Positions 6,229 to 13,706 of a DNA stretch of 13,706 nucleotides are shown here, one piece after another. Numbering within the stretch: position 1 is the stretch's first letter; every line of letters starts with the position of its first letter. This DNA comes from Stenotrophomonas maltophilia. GTDB lineage: Bacteria > Pseudomonadota > Gammaproteobacteria > Xanthomonadales > Xanthomonadaceae. The translations under genes and the position numbers were made by a program. Below the pieces are notes generated by a model, which saw nothing but the letters and a program-made list of their open reading frames with translations, was not told the origin of the DNA and ran no database searches. The stretch covers positions 1-13,706 of the forward strand of contig DGIP01000280.1 of assembly GCA_002386405.1 (NCBI GenBank), in the 5' to 3' direction.

Positions 6229-9200
6229 CAATTCTCTCCTTCGGCGGCGCCAATGCCCACCGGCGCTTCGATGCTTATCGGGTGGTGGCATGGCCCCACA
6301 GGGGGGCAGTAGCCGTGCTGGTTCTCGACGTTGATATTGGTGCTGGCCCGCGAACCGAACGCGGTTCCGTGCGCCGCCATCTGGGCGAGGTAGGCGAAGC
6401 GCTTCACGCCTGGACCGCGGTTTGCGGGCGCCACACGCATGTCGAACGTTGCGATGCCGCCGGGTGCCACGGCGTGGTTCAGGGAGGCCGCCTGGCTGAG
6501 CGCCGCTTCACCCCAGGCGAGATACGTTCCACTGCTCCAGAGCACGTTGCCGGTGTTGCGGAACTGCGCGGTCAGGCGGCTGGTCTCTCCGTTGAGCATG
6601 TGGTCGGGCGAAGCGGAGAAGCTGACGACTTCGGCGCTGCGCAGGTAGTGGGGCACGGTGAGCGTTCCGGAGCGTGCGATCTCGAACAGGCCCGGTGGCG
6701 CTACCGCATAGATATGAATCGGCTTTCCCCCATGCGCGATGCGGATGCCGTCGTCGAGGGGTACGTTGAAGAGGTACGCACCGTTGGACTGACACCTTCC
6801 CTTCAGATCAACATTCGGCGTCAACGTGCCGGTAACGGTGCGGAGGTAGGTCGCGGCGCCGTTGCGTGGGCCGTGGTGCAGCTCCACCTTGGTGGGCTGG
6901 TTGTGGCCCACTGCGCATGCCCAGCCGTGCACCCGGTAGTTCCAGTTCGCATCGCGGCTGACCCCGGCCACGTCGCCGATCACCGCTGCAACGGGGACGG
7001 TGAATGCCGCGTGGTTGGCCAGCGCACGGTCATGGCCTGCACCGCGTGGTGACTTTCCCGTGACGCTGATCGTCTTTCCGCCGTACAGCCAGCGTTGGTT
7101 GAGCGAGATGGGGAGGCGGAAGCGGTGCGCCACTCCCGTCGTCTGGCAGGCGGCTGCTACTGATGCATCGCTGCTGAGGTTGGCGGCGCCGGATGCGAGG
7201 TGCTTGCCATCGACGTGGAGACTCACACCGACGGAGGCATTGGACCCGGTGCTGCAGGCCCAGCCGCCGGCAAACCAGTTCCACTGCGCATCGTGGGTCA
7301 CTTCGTCGATCTGCCCGACAACCTGGGTGTCGAGGCCATAGCCGGTGAGTGTCACTTCGGTCTTGACCACGTTGGACGCAGCGTCGTGGTTGATCCGCGT
7401 CCACGCGTGGTTTCCGCCGTCAATGGGCCTGGACGTGTTGATGAGACGCCGCGCAGCGTCGTACTCGTACCTGACGTTGACGCCATCTGGACGGCGCATT
7501 CCTGCAAGGTCACCGGTACCGCTGTAGCTGATGTGTGTCGCTGCAGTACCAGTGCCTGCCGTCATTTCTTCAATCGTCAGTCGCCCGCGCGCGTCGTATC
7601 GACGCGTCGTGGTCTCTGCATTCGGGCCCCGGATGGTGCCAGGCGCGCCGCGCTGGTCGTGACCCAGGTACTCGGTCTTGTGCCCCAGCCGATTGATGAC
7701 GCTGACCAGATCGCCGCGCCCGTTATAGGTAAAGGTGATGTCGTCCTGCTCGAGGGGGCCATCCATCCGCACGGAGGCCTTCAGGCCGTTGGCGTGGTAG
7801 GTGTACGCGTAGCGGGTGGTCCGGGTCTGACCGTGCACCCCATGAGCGCCCAGGTTCCGCACCGACGTCGATGCAATGTTGCCTTTGCTTTCGTAGGTGT
7901 AGGTGACTTCGCTGAGGCCGGGCGTGGTCTGGCCCAGCAGGCGGCCGTTGTCATCCCAACGATAGAGGGTGGTGCGTTCGGCGGGGCTTGCGACAGCCTC
8001 TACCCGCTTGAGCAGGCGGCCTCGGGCGTCGTAATCGAAGTCAGTGAGGTTGTTGGCGAAGTCGTGGAAGAGGTCCGGGTGTCCATTGGCGTCGCAGGTA
8101 CGCTCCTTGTAGCTGGCGGGGCAGCGCGGCGATGCCTCGCCGGTGACGGCGCGCTGCCGGCCATCCTCGTAGAGGTAGATGGTCCGCCGACCCAGCGGGT
8201 TGGTCATGGTCGTGCGCATCTTGACCGGACGCGTGCGGCTTGCCGCGACTGCGTTTGCGGGTGAGCCATCTGCAAGTGAGGCGGCGAGCACGGGGCCGCC
8301 CGGGACAGCGGCGGGATGGAAGCAGATCTGTCCGTGTCCGGGGCGATACTCGCACCAGCCGCTCTCCGTGTCCCCCTTGGATCCACCTGGAGCAGGTGGC
8401 GCCGGCGGGGCGCTGACCGGTTCGTTGGCCAGGACTTCGTACTCGAATGTATGCCGCTCGACCCCGCCGGCATGCTCGGTCAGGACCGCGCGTCCGGCCT
8501 GGTCGTAAGCGAAGGTGGAGTAGCGCACGCCGTTGAAGGATTTCCCGGTCAGGCCGCCCGGAAAGCGCCGATCCTCGTAGTGATAGGTAACGTGGGTCTC
8601 CGGTGCGCCGGGCAGGGTGGTGGAAGCCAGCCGGCTGCGCCCCTTGCCGAATGCGTCGGCGGTGTACGCATAGCGATAGACAGCGCCGTCTGGATCGGTG
8701 ACCTGCGCGAGCAGGCTTCCATTCCAGGCCAGCAGGATGCGGCGACCGGAGCTGTGGGTGACGCTGCGCAGGCGCTGGTCCTGGTACTCGAAGTTCCATG
8801 CAACGCCCTGTTCGTTGCGGCGTTGCAGGATGTAGCCGTCTGCGCTGTAGGTCTCGGTGCCGCGATCCTCGTTGAACAGCGTGTAGCCGCCGTCCGCGTT
8901 GCGTACGAGGAACGCTACGGGACCTGGCTTGTCTTCAAGCCAGGTCGTGCTGGCGCCATCGCGTTTGAACTTGATGCGCCGACCATCAGGCCGCTGCGCC
9001 CACGCCACTGCGTCACCGGCGGAAAACGCCAGTGAGTAATCCAGGTTGCTCAGCCAGTGATGGCCGAAGACGCCGGCAGCGCTCCAGTGGTGGTTGTAGG
9101 TGCGCTGCAGGTACAGGCCCATCTCGCCATGGCTGCTGAAGTCCAGTTCATGCTCGACTTTGTTGCCGGTGTAGAGGACGACGGGATTGCCTGCGTTCTC

Positions 9201-9500
9201 GCCGCAGTCTTCGTTGCGGTCGTCGGTTTCCTGCTCTTTTGCCGTGTTGCTGCGGAGCGAGCCATAGCGGCCGTATGGCGATCGTCCACCTCGGTGGTTC
9301 ACCGGATTGGAGAACGGATCGTAGTCGGGGGGCGGTGGCCGTGTCGCGGTAACGTGGACGGTGTCGAGATTGCTGGGTATCGGATCGTCCAGGTGATAGG
9401 GCCCGCCTGGCCGGAGCGCGTGGGATTCAGCGCTCAATAGCATGGCTGTTGCAGCCAGCGAGGCTGAGAGAGCGGACGACTGCACAGACGCGAGCTTCAT
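6228..9500 (-). CDS. RHS protein, N-terminal half: DUF6531, YD repeats, GWAC domains, NBR1-Ig-like domain
   Basis: The 1090-aa product has a signal peptide ([20 protein letters not shown]..., likely cut near residue 28) and a Pro-rich linker. A DUF6531-type entry domain follows (about 105-180: [37 protein letters not shown]). YD repeats run from about 210 to 720, interrupted by a Pro-rich Cys-containing insert (about 360-480). Two tandem domains of about 110 residues (about 729-837 and 842-949) share a W-N-x(4)-GWAC signature. An Ig-like domain of the NBR1 type (about 957-1057: [28 protein letters not shown]) precedes the end, so the RHS shell continues only in the next gene. The start is fixed by AAGGAG six bases before the ATG. 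The 287 bases upstream show no promoter I can assign. Probably exported and assembled with the second RHS protein. Confidence 0.9.
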   Translation of the reverse strand: MKLASVQSSALSASLAATAMLLSAESHALRPGGPYHLDDPIPSNLDTVHVTATRPPPPDYDPFSNPVNHRGGRSPYGRYGSLRSNTAKEQETDDRNEDCGENAGNPVVLYTGNKVEHELDFSSHGEMGLYLQRTYNHHWSAAGVFGHHWLSNLDYSLAFSAGDAVAWAQRPDGRRIKFKRDGASTTWLEDKPGPVAFLVRNADGGYTLFNEDRGTETYSADGYILQRRNEQGVAWNFEYQDQRLRSVTHSSGRRILLAWNGSLLAQVTDPDGAVYRYAYTADAFGKGRSRLASTTLPGAPETHVTYHYEDRRFPGGLTGKSFNGVRYSTFAYDQAGRAVLTEHAGGVERHTFEYEVLANEPVSAPPAPPAPGGSKGDTESGWCEYRPGHGQICFHPAAVPGGPVLAASLADGSPANAVAASRTRPVKMRTTMTNPLGRRTIYLYEDGRQRAVTGEASPRCPASYKERTCDANGHPDLFHDFANNLTDFDYDARGRLLKRVEAVASPAERTTLYRWDDNGRLLGQTTPGLSEVTYTYESKGNIASTSVRNLGAHGVHGQTRTTRYAYTYHANGLKASVRMDGPLEQDDITFTYNGRGDLVSVINRLGHKTEYLGHDQRGAPGTIRGPNAETTTRRYDARGRLTIEEMTAGTGTAATHISYSGTGDLAGMRRPDGVNVRYEYDAARRLINTSRPIDGGNHAWTRINHDAASNVVKTEVTLTGYGLDTQVVGQIDEVTHDAQWNWFAGGWACSTGSNASVGVSLHVDGKHLASGAANLSSDASVAAACQTTGVAHRFRLPISLNQRWLYGGKTISVTGKSPRGAGHDRALANHAAFTVPVAAVIGDVAGVSRDANWNYRVHGWACAVGHNQPTKVELHHGPRNGAATYLRTVTGTLTPNVDLKGRCQSNGAYLFNVPLDDGIRIAHGGKPIHIYAVAPPGLFEIARSGTLTVPHYLRSAEVVSFSASPDHMLNGETSRLTAQFRNTGNVLWSSGTYLAWGEAALSQAASLNHAVAPGGIATFDMRVAPANRGPGVKRFAYLAQMAAHGTAFGSRASTNINVENQHGYCPPVGPCHHPISIEAPVGIGAAEGEN
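6236..6241 (-). promoter_or_regulatory. Ribosome binding site of the second RHS gene inside the first
   Basis: AAGGAG lies inside the last codons of the first RHS gene, seven bases before the ATG at 6228. It shows that the split is a real gene boundary with its own initiation, not a frameshift. Confidence 0.7.
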
Positions 9501-9506
9501 GCTCGG

Positions 9507-9512
9507 CTCCTT
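9507..9512 (-). promoter_or_regulatory. Ribosome binding site of the first RHS gene
   Basis: AAGGAG six bases before the ATG at 9500 fixes the start, directly ahead of the signal peptide. Confidence 0.7.
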
Positions 9513-9787
9513 TGCGATGAGCGGTTCGGTTCGCCTCGGATCAGGCGCTGGCGGAACCTATCACCCGCAAACGGAGGCGCGAACGCACCATTCGAAACCG
9601 TGGAGAATCGAGCAGCCAATCAGCGACGCGCATCGCAGTCGAGATTTGACCGTCACTGCAGTTGTCGCGGAATCAGACGATTCCTAGTGTGCAGTTCACG
9701 ACACGCGATGCGCAGATCTGCGCGAAAGGGCTGCAAGGTGTGTGACGCGATGAGCCGAACGACGGAGCCTGTCGGCCAACAGTCGGT

Positions 9788-10879
9788 TCAGAACAACTGC
9801 CCCTGCGGCGAATCCTCGCGCGGCGGCAGCGGCCGCACGAACTTCGTGCAATCCAGCTTCGGCCAATGGCTGTTCTGCGCGTCGAAGCCAAGGCGCTTGC
9901 GGGCGAGCTTGAAGCGGCTGGAAAGCAGGTCCGCGTAGACGCCTTCACCGCGCATGCGGGTGCCGAACTCGCTGTTGTAATCCTTGCCGCCACGCAGCTG
10001 GTTGATGGTGCTCATCACGTGCGCGGCGCGGTCGGGATGATGCGTATCGAGCCAGTCGCGGAACAGCGGCGCCACTTCCAATGGAAGGCGAAGCAGCACG
10101 TAACCGGCGGTACTGGCGCCGGCGTCGCGTGATGCTTCGAGCACTGCTTCCAGTTCCGCATCGTTGATCCAGGGAATCACCGGGGCCACCATCACGCCCA
10201 CCGGAATGCCGGCGTCGTGCAGGCGACGCATGGCGCGCAGGCGCGCGTGCGGGGCCGATGCGCGCGGCTCAAGCCGGGCCGACAGATGCGGGTCCAGCGA
10301 GGTCACCGAGAAGTGCACGCTGACCAGGTTCTTCTCCGCCAGCGGCGCGAGCAGGTCGATGTCGCGCTCTACCAGGGCGTTCTTGGTGATGAGCGAGAAC
10401 GGGTGCTGGGTGTCCAGCATCACTTCGATCAGCTGGCGGGTGAGTTTGAGTTTGCGTTCGATCGGCTGGTAGGCGTCGGTGTTGATGCCCAGGGCGATCG
10501 GTTGCGGGGTGTAGGCAGGCCGCGAGAGTTCCTTGCGCAGCAGCTGGGGCGCGTTGGTCTTGGCGAACAGCTTGGTTTCGAAGTCCAGGCCCGGGGACAG
10601 GTTGAGGAAGGCGTGCGAGGGGCGCGCGAAGCAGTACGAGCAACCGTGCTCGCAGCCGCGGTAGGGATTCACTGATTGGCTGAAACCCAGGTCGGGCGAT
10701 TTGTTGCGGCTGATGATGCTGCGCGCGGTTTCGGCGCGCACCTCGGTGCACAGGCGCGGGGCGGCGAATTCTTCGCTGGTTTCCGGTTCCCAGCCGTCGT
10801 CCATGGCTTCGCTGACCGTGACTTCGAAACGGCCGGCGAGATGCGTGGTGGAACCACGGCCTTTGATTGCGATACCCAT
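9788..10879 (-). CDS. PA0069 family radical SAM protein (SplB-like)
   Basis: The 363-aa protein carries the radical SAM iron-sulfur motif C-x3-C-x2-C at Cys76, Cys80 and Cys83 (RGCEHGCSYCFARPSHAF). It opens with MGIAIKGRGSTTHLAGRFE, the KGRGxxxxxxxRFE start typical of this family. Further family blocks include ISRNKSPDLGFSQSVNPYRG, LGINTDAYQPIERKLKLTR, PFSLITKNALVERD, HFSVTSLDP, LEPRASAPHARL and MVAPVIPWIND. It should bind a 4Fe-4S cluster and cleave S-adenosylmethionine to a radical in the cytoplasm. The family resembles spore photoproduct lyase but its substrate is not established. The binding site before 10879 is weak (CTGAAG). Two inverted repeats upstream (10900-10920 and 10958-10977) may regulate it. 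The RHS genes follow after 287 bases and are probably a separate unit. Confidence 0.93.
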   Translation of the reverse strand: MGIAIKGRGSTTHLAGRFEVTVSEAMDDGWEPETSEEFAAPRLCTEVRAETARSIISRNKSPDLGFSQSVNPYRGCEHGCSYCFARPSHAFLNLSPGLDFETKLFAKTNAPQLLRKELSRPAYTPQPIALGINTDAYQPIERKLKLTRQLIEVMLDTQHPFSLITKNALVERDIDLLAPLAEKNLVSVHFSVTSLDPHLSARLEPRASAPHARLRAMRRLHDAGIPVGVMVAPVIPWINDAELEAVLEASRDAGASTAGYVLLRLPLEVAPLFRDWLDTHHPDRAAHVMSTINQLRGGKDYNSEFGTRMRGEGVYADLLSSRFKLARKRLGFDAQNSHWPKLDCTKFVRPLPPREDSPQGQLF

Positions 10880-10899
10880 CTTCAGAGGCTACCGGCGGG

Positions 10900-10920
10900 A
10901 CGTCTCAGGGGTTGAGACGT
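10900..10920. promoter_or_regulatory. Perfect inverted repeat in the leader of the radical SAM gene
   Basis: ACGTCTCA, a GGGGT loop, and TGAGACGT form an 8-bp perfect stem, 21 to 41 bases before the radical SAM start. In RNA it would be a hairpin just before the weak ribosome binding site; in DNA it could be a dimer operator. No T run follows, so a terminator is unlikely. Confidence 0.4.
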
Positions 10921-10957
10921 TGTGTGGAGCGCGGGGGCGGGTGGAGCGTTGCGCATG

Positions 10958-10977
10958 GGTTAGTAGTATTACTAACC
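10958..10977. promoter_or_regulatory. 20-bp palindrome, probable repressor operator
   Basis: GGTTAGTA and TACTAACC are perfect inverted halves around GTAT, 79-98 bases upstream of the radical SAM start. It is an A+T-rich island in GC-rich surroundings. Length and symmetry match TetR- or MarR-type operators in general; I cannot name the regulator. No regulator gene lies in this window. Confidence 0.5.
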
Positions 10978-11050
10978 ACAGGGCCGGAGGGAAGCGGAAT
11001 CCCCGTCCTCGTTGGGCTTTGGCTGAATCGTTGAGGTTTCTTCCCCAAGG

Positions 11051-11059
11051 TTATCCACA
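11051..11059 (+). promoter_or_regulatory. Consensus DnaA box
   Basis: TTATCCACA matches the strong DnaA-binding consensus exactly, in the gap between pdxJ and the radical SAM gene. It is single, with no second box or A+T-rich unwinding region, so this is not an origin. Chance or DnaA-titrating or regulatory use are both possible. Confidence 0.3.
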
Positions 11060-11139
11060 GGTGCTCATGGGACCTTTGGTTGCACGCCAGGAGCATCCGT
11101 GCAGGGCCCGGATCTACGCAGGTGCGCGGAACAGCGCGC

Positions 11140-11883
11140 TCAGAGGAGGGCCAGGTAGCCCTTTACCGTTGCGTCCAGCCCGGCATACAGGGCTTCGCTG
11201 ATGAGGGCATGGCCGATGGAGACTTCGAGGACGTTGGGGACCGTTTGCAGGAAATCGCGGAGGTTTTCCTGGGAAAGGTCGTGGCCGGCGTTGACGCCCA
11301 GGCCGGCGGCCTGGGCACGGCGGGCGGCGTCGGCGAACAGCGCCAGCATGACGGTGGCGTCGCCTGCGGCGTGCGCCTCGGCGTAGGGGCCGGTGTAAAG
11401 CTCGATGCGGTCGGCACCGATCGCGGCCGCCTGGGCCAGGTCGGGGTTGCCGGCGTCCACGAACAGGCTGACCCGGCAGCCGTAGCGCTTCAGTTCCGCG
11501 ATCAAAGGGCGCAGGCGGTCGGCGTCGCGGCTGAAATCGAAGCCGTGGTCGGAGGTGAGCTGGCCGTCGCTGTCGGGCACCAGGGTGGCCTGGGCCGGGC
11601 GGGTCTGCGCGCACAGCGGCAGCAGGCCGGGGTAGCCCGGGCGCGGCGGGGCGAACGGGTTGCCTTCGATGTTGAATTCCACGCCGCGCGCGGTGGTCAG
11701 CGCCGAGAGGGCGAGCACGTCCTCGGCATGGATATGCCGGCGGTCGGGGCGCGGGTGCACGGTGATGCCGTGGGCGCCGGCGTCCAGGCAGGCGGTGGCG
11801 GCCTGCAGTACATCAGGGTCCTGGCCGCCGCGCGAATTGCGCAGGACGGCGATCTTGTTCACGTTGACACTGAGGTGGGTCAT
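11140..11883 (-). CDS. pdxJ: Pyridoxine 5'-phosphate synthase
   Basis: The 247-aa protein is full length for PdxJ, which condenses 3-amino-2-oxopropyl phosphate with 1-deoxy-xylulose 5-phosphate to pyridoxine 5'-phosphate in DXP-dependent vitamin B6 synthesis (cytoplasmic TIM barrel, octamer in E. coli). Visible family blocks: [16 protein letters not shown] at 4-19, [16 protein letters not shown] at 36-51, VEFNIEGNP at 68-76, ATLVPD at 99-104, [10 protein letters not shown] at 159-168, [10 protein letters not shown] at 194-203, and [13 protein letters not shown] at 220-232. All the conserved motifs are present, so it should be active. The start ATG at 11883 overlaps the stop of the upstream small membrane gene as ATGA, so the two are translated together. 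It is followed by a 260-base gap. Confidence 0.97.
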   Translation of the reverse strand: MTHLSVNVNKIAVLRNSRGGQDPDVLQAATACLDAGAHGITVHPRPDRRHIHAEDVLALSALTTARGVEFNIEGNPFAPPRPGYPGLLPLCAQTRPAQATLVPDSDGQLTSDHGFDFSRDADRLRPLIAELKRYGCRVSLFVDAGNPDLAQAAAIGADRIELYTGPYAEAHAAGDATVMLALFADAARRAQAAGLGVNAGHDLSQENLRDFLQTVPNVLEVSIGHALISEALYAGLDATVKGYLALL

Positions 11884-12164
11884 AGGCTCGGGGGAAGGTC
11901 GTTCGGGTCGCGGTCGGCCTCGCGGCGGGCCTGGGCCTGCTCACGCAGCCGGCGCAGCTCGGCGGGGTCGATCGCGTTGTAGATGTCGTGCGGGCCGGCG
12001 GCATCGCGCTGGCTGCCGCCGAAGCTGGCCAGGTAGCGGCCACGGATCCAGGCCAGCAGGAACACCAGTGCGCCGGCCAACCACAGCATCATCAGGCCGG
12101 TGGACGGTGTCTTGATGGCGAAGGTGAAACAGCCCAGCGACAGCAGCAGGAACAGCCAATACAT
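11880..12164 (-). CDS. Small two-TM membrane protein coupled to pdxJ
   Basis: The 94-aa product begins [20 protein letters not shown]. It has two TM helices (about residues 2-18 and 24-42) and a charged cytoplasmic tail ([33 protein letters not shown]). It is unnamed in my knowledge, though small proteins of this layout are common in Xanthomonadaceae. An earlier in-frame ATG at 12170 sits almost on top of the binding site GGGGAG, while the ATG at 12164 is seven bases from it, so 12164 is chosen. The last four bases, ATGA, overlap the pdxJ start. cls ends 63 bases upstream and a GTAG-type inverted repeat lies between them. Confidence 0.75.
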   Translation of the reverse strand: MYWLFLLLSLGCFTFAIKTPSTGLMMLWLAGALVFLLAWIRGRYLASFGGSQRDAAGPHDIYNAIDPAELRRLREQAQARREADRDPNDLPPSL

Positions 12165-12171
12165 TGTCATT

Positions 12172-12177
12172 CTCCCC
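12172..12177 (-). promoter_or_regulatory. Ribosome binding site deciding the start of the small gene before pdxJ
   Basis: GGGGAG lies one base from the ATG at 12170 but seven from the ATG at 12164. Normal spacing favours 12164. Confidence 0.6.
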
Positions 12178-12192
12178 GTTGACCTGCGCAGT

Positions 12193-12231
12193 GTAGCGCC
12201 GGGGCGGGGGCCGGTTCCACGTGGCGGCTAC
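12193..12231. repeat. GTAG-headed inverted repeat after cls (SMAG/REP-like)
   Basis: The 39-base segment starts with GTAGCGCC and ends with GGCGGCTAC, giving GTAG heads on both strands and an 8-bp stem with one bulge. Small palindromes with a GTAG end (SMAG elements) are a known abundant family in Stenotrophomonas maltophilia. This copy is imperfect inside, so membership is uncertain. The right GTAG supplies the TAG stop of cls. It may act as a transcript-end structure. Confidence 0.35.
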
Positions 12232-13697
12232 AGCAGCGGGGAGGCCAGGCGGGCGAACGCCTCGGGCACGCGGTGCAGCCACAGCGAGCGGCGGCGGTCG
12301 TCCCGCACCGGGCTGGCGGCGGCGAATTCGGCCACCAGGATCTTCTCCAGTTCGGCCACGCACGCTTCGTCGCTGATCATCATGGAGAGCTCGAAATTGA
12401 GCCGGAAGCTGCGGTGGTCGAAGTTGGCGCTGCCGGCGATGCACACGTCGTGGTCGGCAATGAACGCCTTGGTGTGCAGCATGCGCGGGCCGTACTCATA
12501 GATCTTGACCCCGGCCTGCAGCAGCTCGTCGAAGTACGAACGCGCGGCCTGGGTGACGAACCAGGAGTCGCTCATCTTCGGCACCAGCAGGCGCACGTCC
12601 AGGCCGCCTAGCGCCGCGGAAGTCAGGGCCATGCGCGCGGCTTCGCCGGGCACGAAGTAGGGCGTGACCAGCCACACGCGCTCGCGCGCCTCATGGATGG
12701 CGGCGACCTGCAGTCGGTGGATGGTTTCCCACGACGAATCCGGGCCGGAGACAAGCACCTGCGCGTTGATGCTGCCGTCCTTGCGGGTGGGCATGTCGCT
12801 GGGCCACAGCTGGGCGATGTTGAAGCGTTCTTTGGGCTCGCCGGTGGCGTAGATCCAGTCTTCGATGAAGACCAGCTGCAGGCTGCGCACCACATTGCCT
12901 TCCAGGCGCATGTGCAGGTCGCGGTAGGCGTCGGGCCGGCGGCTTTCGTCTTCTTCATCGGTGATGTTGATGCCACCGGTAAAGGCGACGCGGCCGTCGA
13001 TCACCACCAGCTTGCGGTGGGTGCGCATGTTCATCCAAGGGCGCTTGAAGGGTTTGAGCAGCTGCCGTGGATGAAACCACGCAACTTCCGCCCCGGCATC
13101 CCGCAGGGGTTTGAGGAAGGCCTTGCGAATGCCGGCAGACCCCACCGCATCCAGCAGCAGGCGCACGCGCACGCCGGCGCGGGCACGCTCGACCAGGGCA
13201 TCGCGCAGCGCGGTGCCCGCGTGGTCGGGATTGAAGATGTAGTACTCCACGTGCAGGTGGTCGCGTGCCTGTGCCACGGCCTTCAACAGCGCGGCATAGG
13301 TCTGCGCGCCATCCACCAGCCACTCCACTTCGGTGGCCGAACTGGGCGCCAGCCCGGTAGTGGCCTGGGCGATCTTGGCCAGTTCGGTGCAGTCCGCATC
13401 CGGCGGGCACACGCTGTTGTAGTGCTCCATGCCGGAACGCGCGCGGCCACGGCGCAGGCGCTGCCGCTTCACTTTCTGCGGGCCCAGCAGGTAGTACACG
13501 AACAGGCCCAGGTAGGGCAGTGCGGCCAGCGACAGGATCCAGCTGAGGGTGGCCACCGGTTCGCGCTTCTGCAGCATGATCCAGCCGATCAGCCACAGCA
13601 GGTAAAGCACGTAGGCGGCAATGAGCAGCGGGCGCAGGTGCGGAACGGCATCCAGCCAGTGGAGCCATTCGGCAAGCGCGGGGTAGGTGGCAAGCAT
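12228..13697 (-). CDS. cls: Cardiolipin synthase, two-HKD phospholipase D family
   Basis: The 489-aa inner-membrane enzyme joins two phosphatidylglycerols (or related phospholipids) into cardiolipin. Two N-terminal TM helices (about residues 23-42 and 47-71, including the PLDc_N-type segment KREPVATLSWILSLAALPYL) precede two HKD catalytic motifs: His227-Lys229-Asp234 (RTHRKLVVIDG, followed by FTGGINI) and His408-Lys410-Asp415 (LHTKAFIADHD, followed by AGSANFDHRS). Length and order match bacterial Cls, and both active-site halves are intact. The ATG at 13697 is only nine bases from the window edge, so a binding site cannot be judged and a start further upstream is possible (no stop is seen in those codons). 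It may be read with the small gene and pdxJ that follow, although a hairpin-forming repeat lies in the gap. ClsA versus ClsB/ClsC type is not settled; the N-terminal TM pair favours a ClsA-like enzyme. Confidence 0.93.
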   Translation of the reverse strand: MLATYPALAEWLHWLDAVPHLRPLLIAAYVLYLLWLIGWIMLQKREPVATLSWILSLAALPYLGLFVYYLLGPQKVKRQRLRRGRARSGMEHYNSVCPPDADCTELAKIAQATTGLAPSSATEVEWLVDGAQTYAALLKAVAQARDHLHVEYYIFNPDHAGTALRDALVERARAGVRVRLLLDAVGSAGIRKAFLKPLRDAGAEVAWFHPRQLLKPFKRPWMNMRTHRKLVVIDGRVAFTGGINITDEEDESRRPDAYRDLHMRLEGNVVRSLQLVFIEDWIYATGEPKERFNIAQLWPSDMPTRKDGSINAQVLVSGPDSSWETIHRLQVAAIHEARERVWLVTPYFVPGEAARMALTSAALGGLDVRLLVPKMSDSWFVTQAARSYFDELLQAGVKIYEYGPRMLHTKAFIADHDVCIAGSANFDHRSFRLNFELSMMISDEACVAELEKILVAEFAAASPVRDDRRRSLWLHRVPEAFARLASPLL

Positions 13698-13706
13698 GCG
13701 CGGATC

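Noticed and set aside
7200..8264. 354-codon plus-strand open frame opposite the RHS gene
   Set aside because: The opposite strand encodes clear YD repeats; this frame is a GC-rich shadow with no recognisable domain. The same holds for 5062-5607, 5728-6312 and 8316-9035.
4021..9500. Type VI secretion effector assignment for the RHS pair
   Set aside because: There is no PAAR, VgrG or DUF4123-type adaptor in the window, and the first protein has a Sec-type signal peptide, which argues against direct T6SS loading.
9710..9723. 14-bp perfect palindrome GCGCAGATCTGCGC
   Set aside because: It has no loop, so it makes a poor RNA hairpin. In GC-rich DNA such a palindrome is not rare; it lies far (over 200 bases) from the RHS start and no partner motif supports an operator.
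1..13706. tRNA, rRNA, CRISPR arrays, insertion sequences, integrase genes
   Set aside because: None seen on reading both strands: no regularly spaced repeats, no transposase or integrase motifs, no recognisable RNA gene folds. Faint or novel elements could be missed without computation.

Overview
The window is high-GC bacterial chromosome. Codon use, the gene set (pdxJ, a two-HKD cardiolipin synthase, a PA0069-type radical SAM protein) and a GTAG-headed inverted repeat after cls suggest a gammaproteobacterium of the Xanthomonadaceae, most likely Stenotrophomonas or a close relative. This assignment is inference from sequence style; no marker gene was compared. Nearly everything lies on the minus strand, so the reading order runs from high to low coordinates.

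Right end (about 9.8-13.7 kb), housekeeping: a cardiolipin synthase (cls); a 94-codon small membrane protein whose stop overlaps the pdxJ start by ATGA; pdxJ (pyridoxine 5'-phosphate synthase); and a radical SAM protein of the PA0069/SplB-like group. The 260-base gap between pdxJ and the radical SAM gene holds two perfect inverted repeats that look like operators or 5' leader structures, and one consensus DnaA box.

Middle (about 2.8-9.5 kb), the accessory locus: an RHS/YD-repeat polymorphic toxin system split into two translationally coupled genes (TGATG overlap). The first protein (1090 aa) has a signal peptide, a DUF6531-type RHS entry domain, YD repeats, two tandem domains with a GWAC motif, and an NBR1-type Ig-like domain. 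The second protein (735 aa) starts with its own short hydrophobic leader, continues the YD repeats, and has the RHS core ending in DPIGL and a 141-residue Gly/Ala-rich hydrophobic tip. Its stop codon overlaps the ribosome binding site of a 67-aa two-TM protein, the likely cognate immunity protein. Further downstream come a probable divergent homologue of that protein, then a second, unrelated pair of small two-TM genes. One member of that second pair carries a single-base deletion (pseudogene). These genes lie in DNA that is clearly more A+T rich than the rest. I read this as a membrane-acting RHS toxin followed by an array of cognate and orphan immunity genes.

Left end (about 0-2.6 kb): a TGATG-coupled pair (94-aa membrane protein and 108-aa soluble protein) of unknown function; a plus-strand, membrane-anchored 185-aa protein resembling a degenerate GT51 peptidoglycan glycosyltransferase without its catalytic glutamate; and a minus-strand unit of a 351-aa four-TM protein plus a 23-aa one-TM protein, ending at a perfect 12-bp hairpin. 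No gene-free stretch exceeds 300 bases. No tRNA, rRNA, CRISPR, transposase or integrase was seen.
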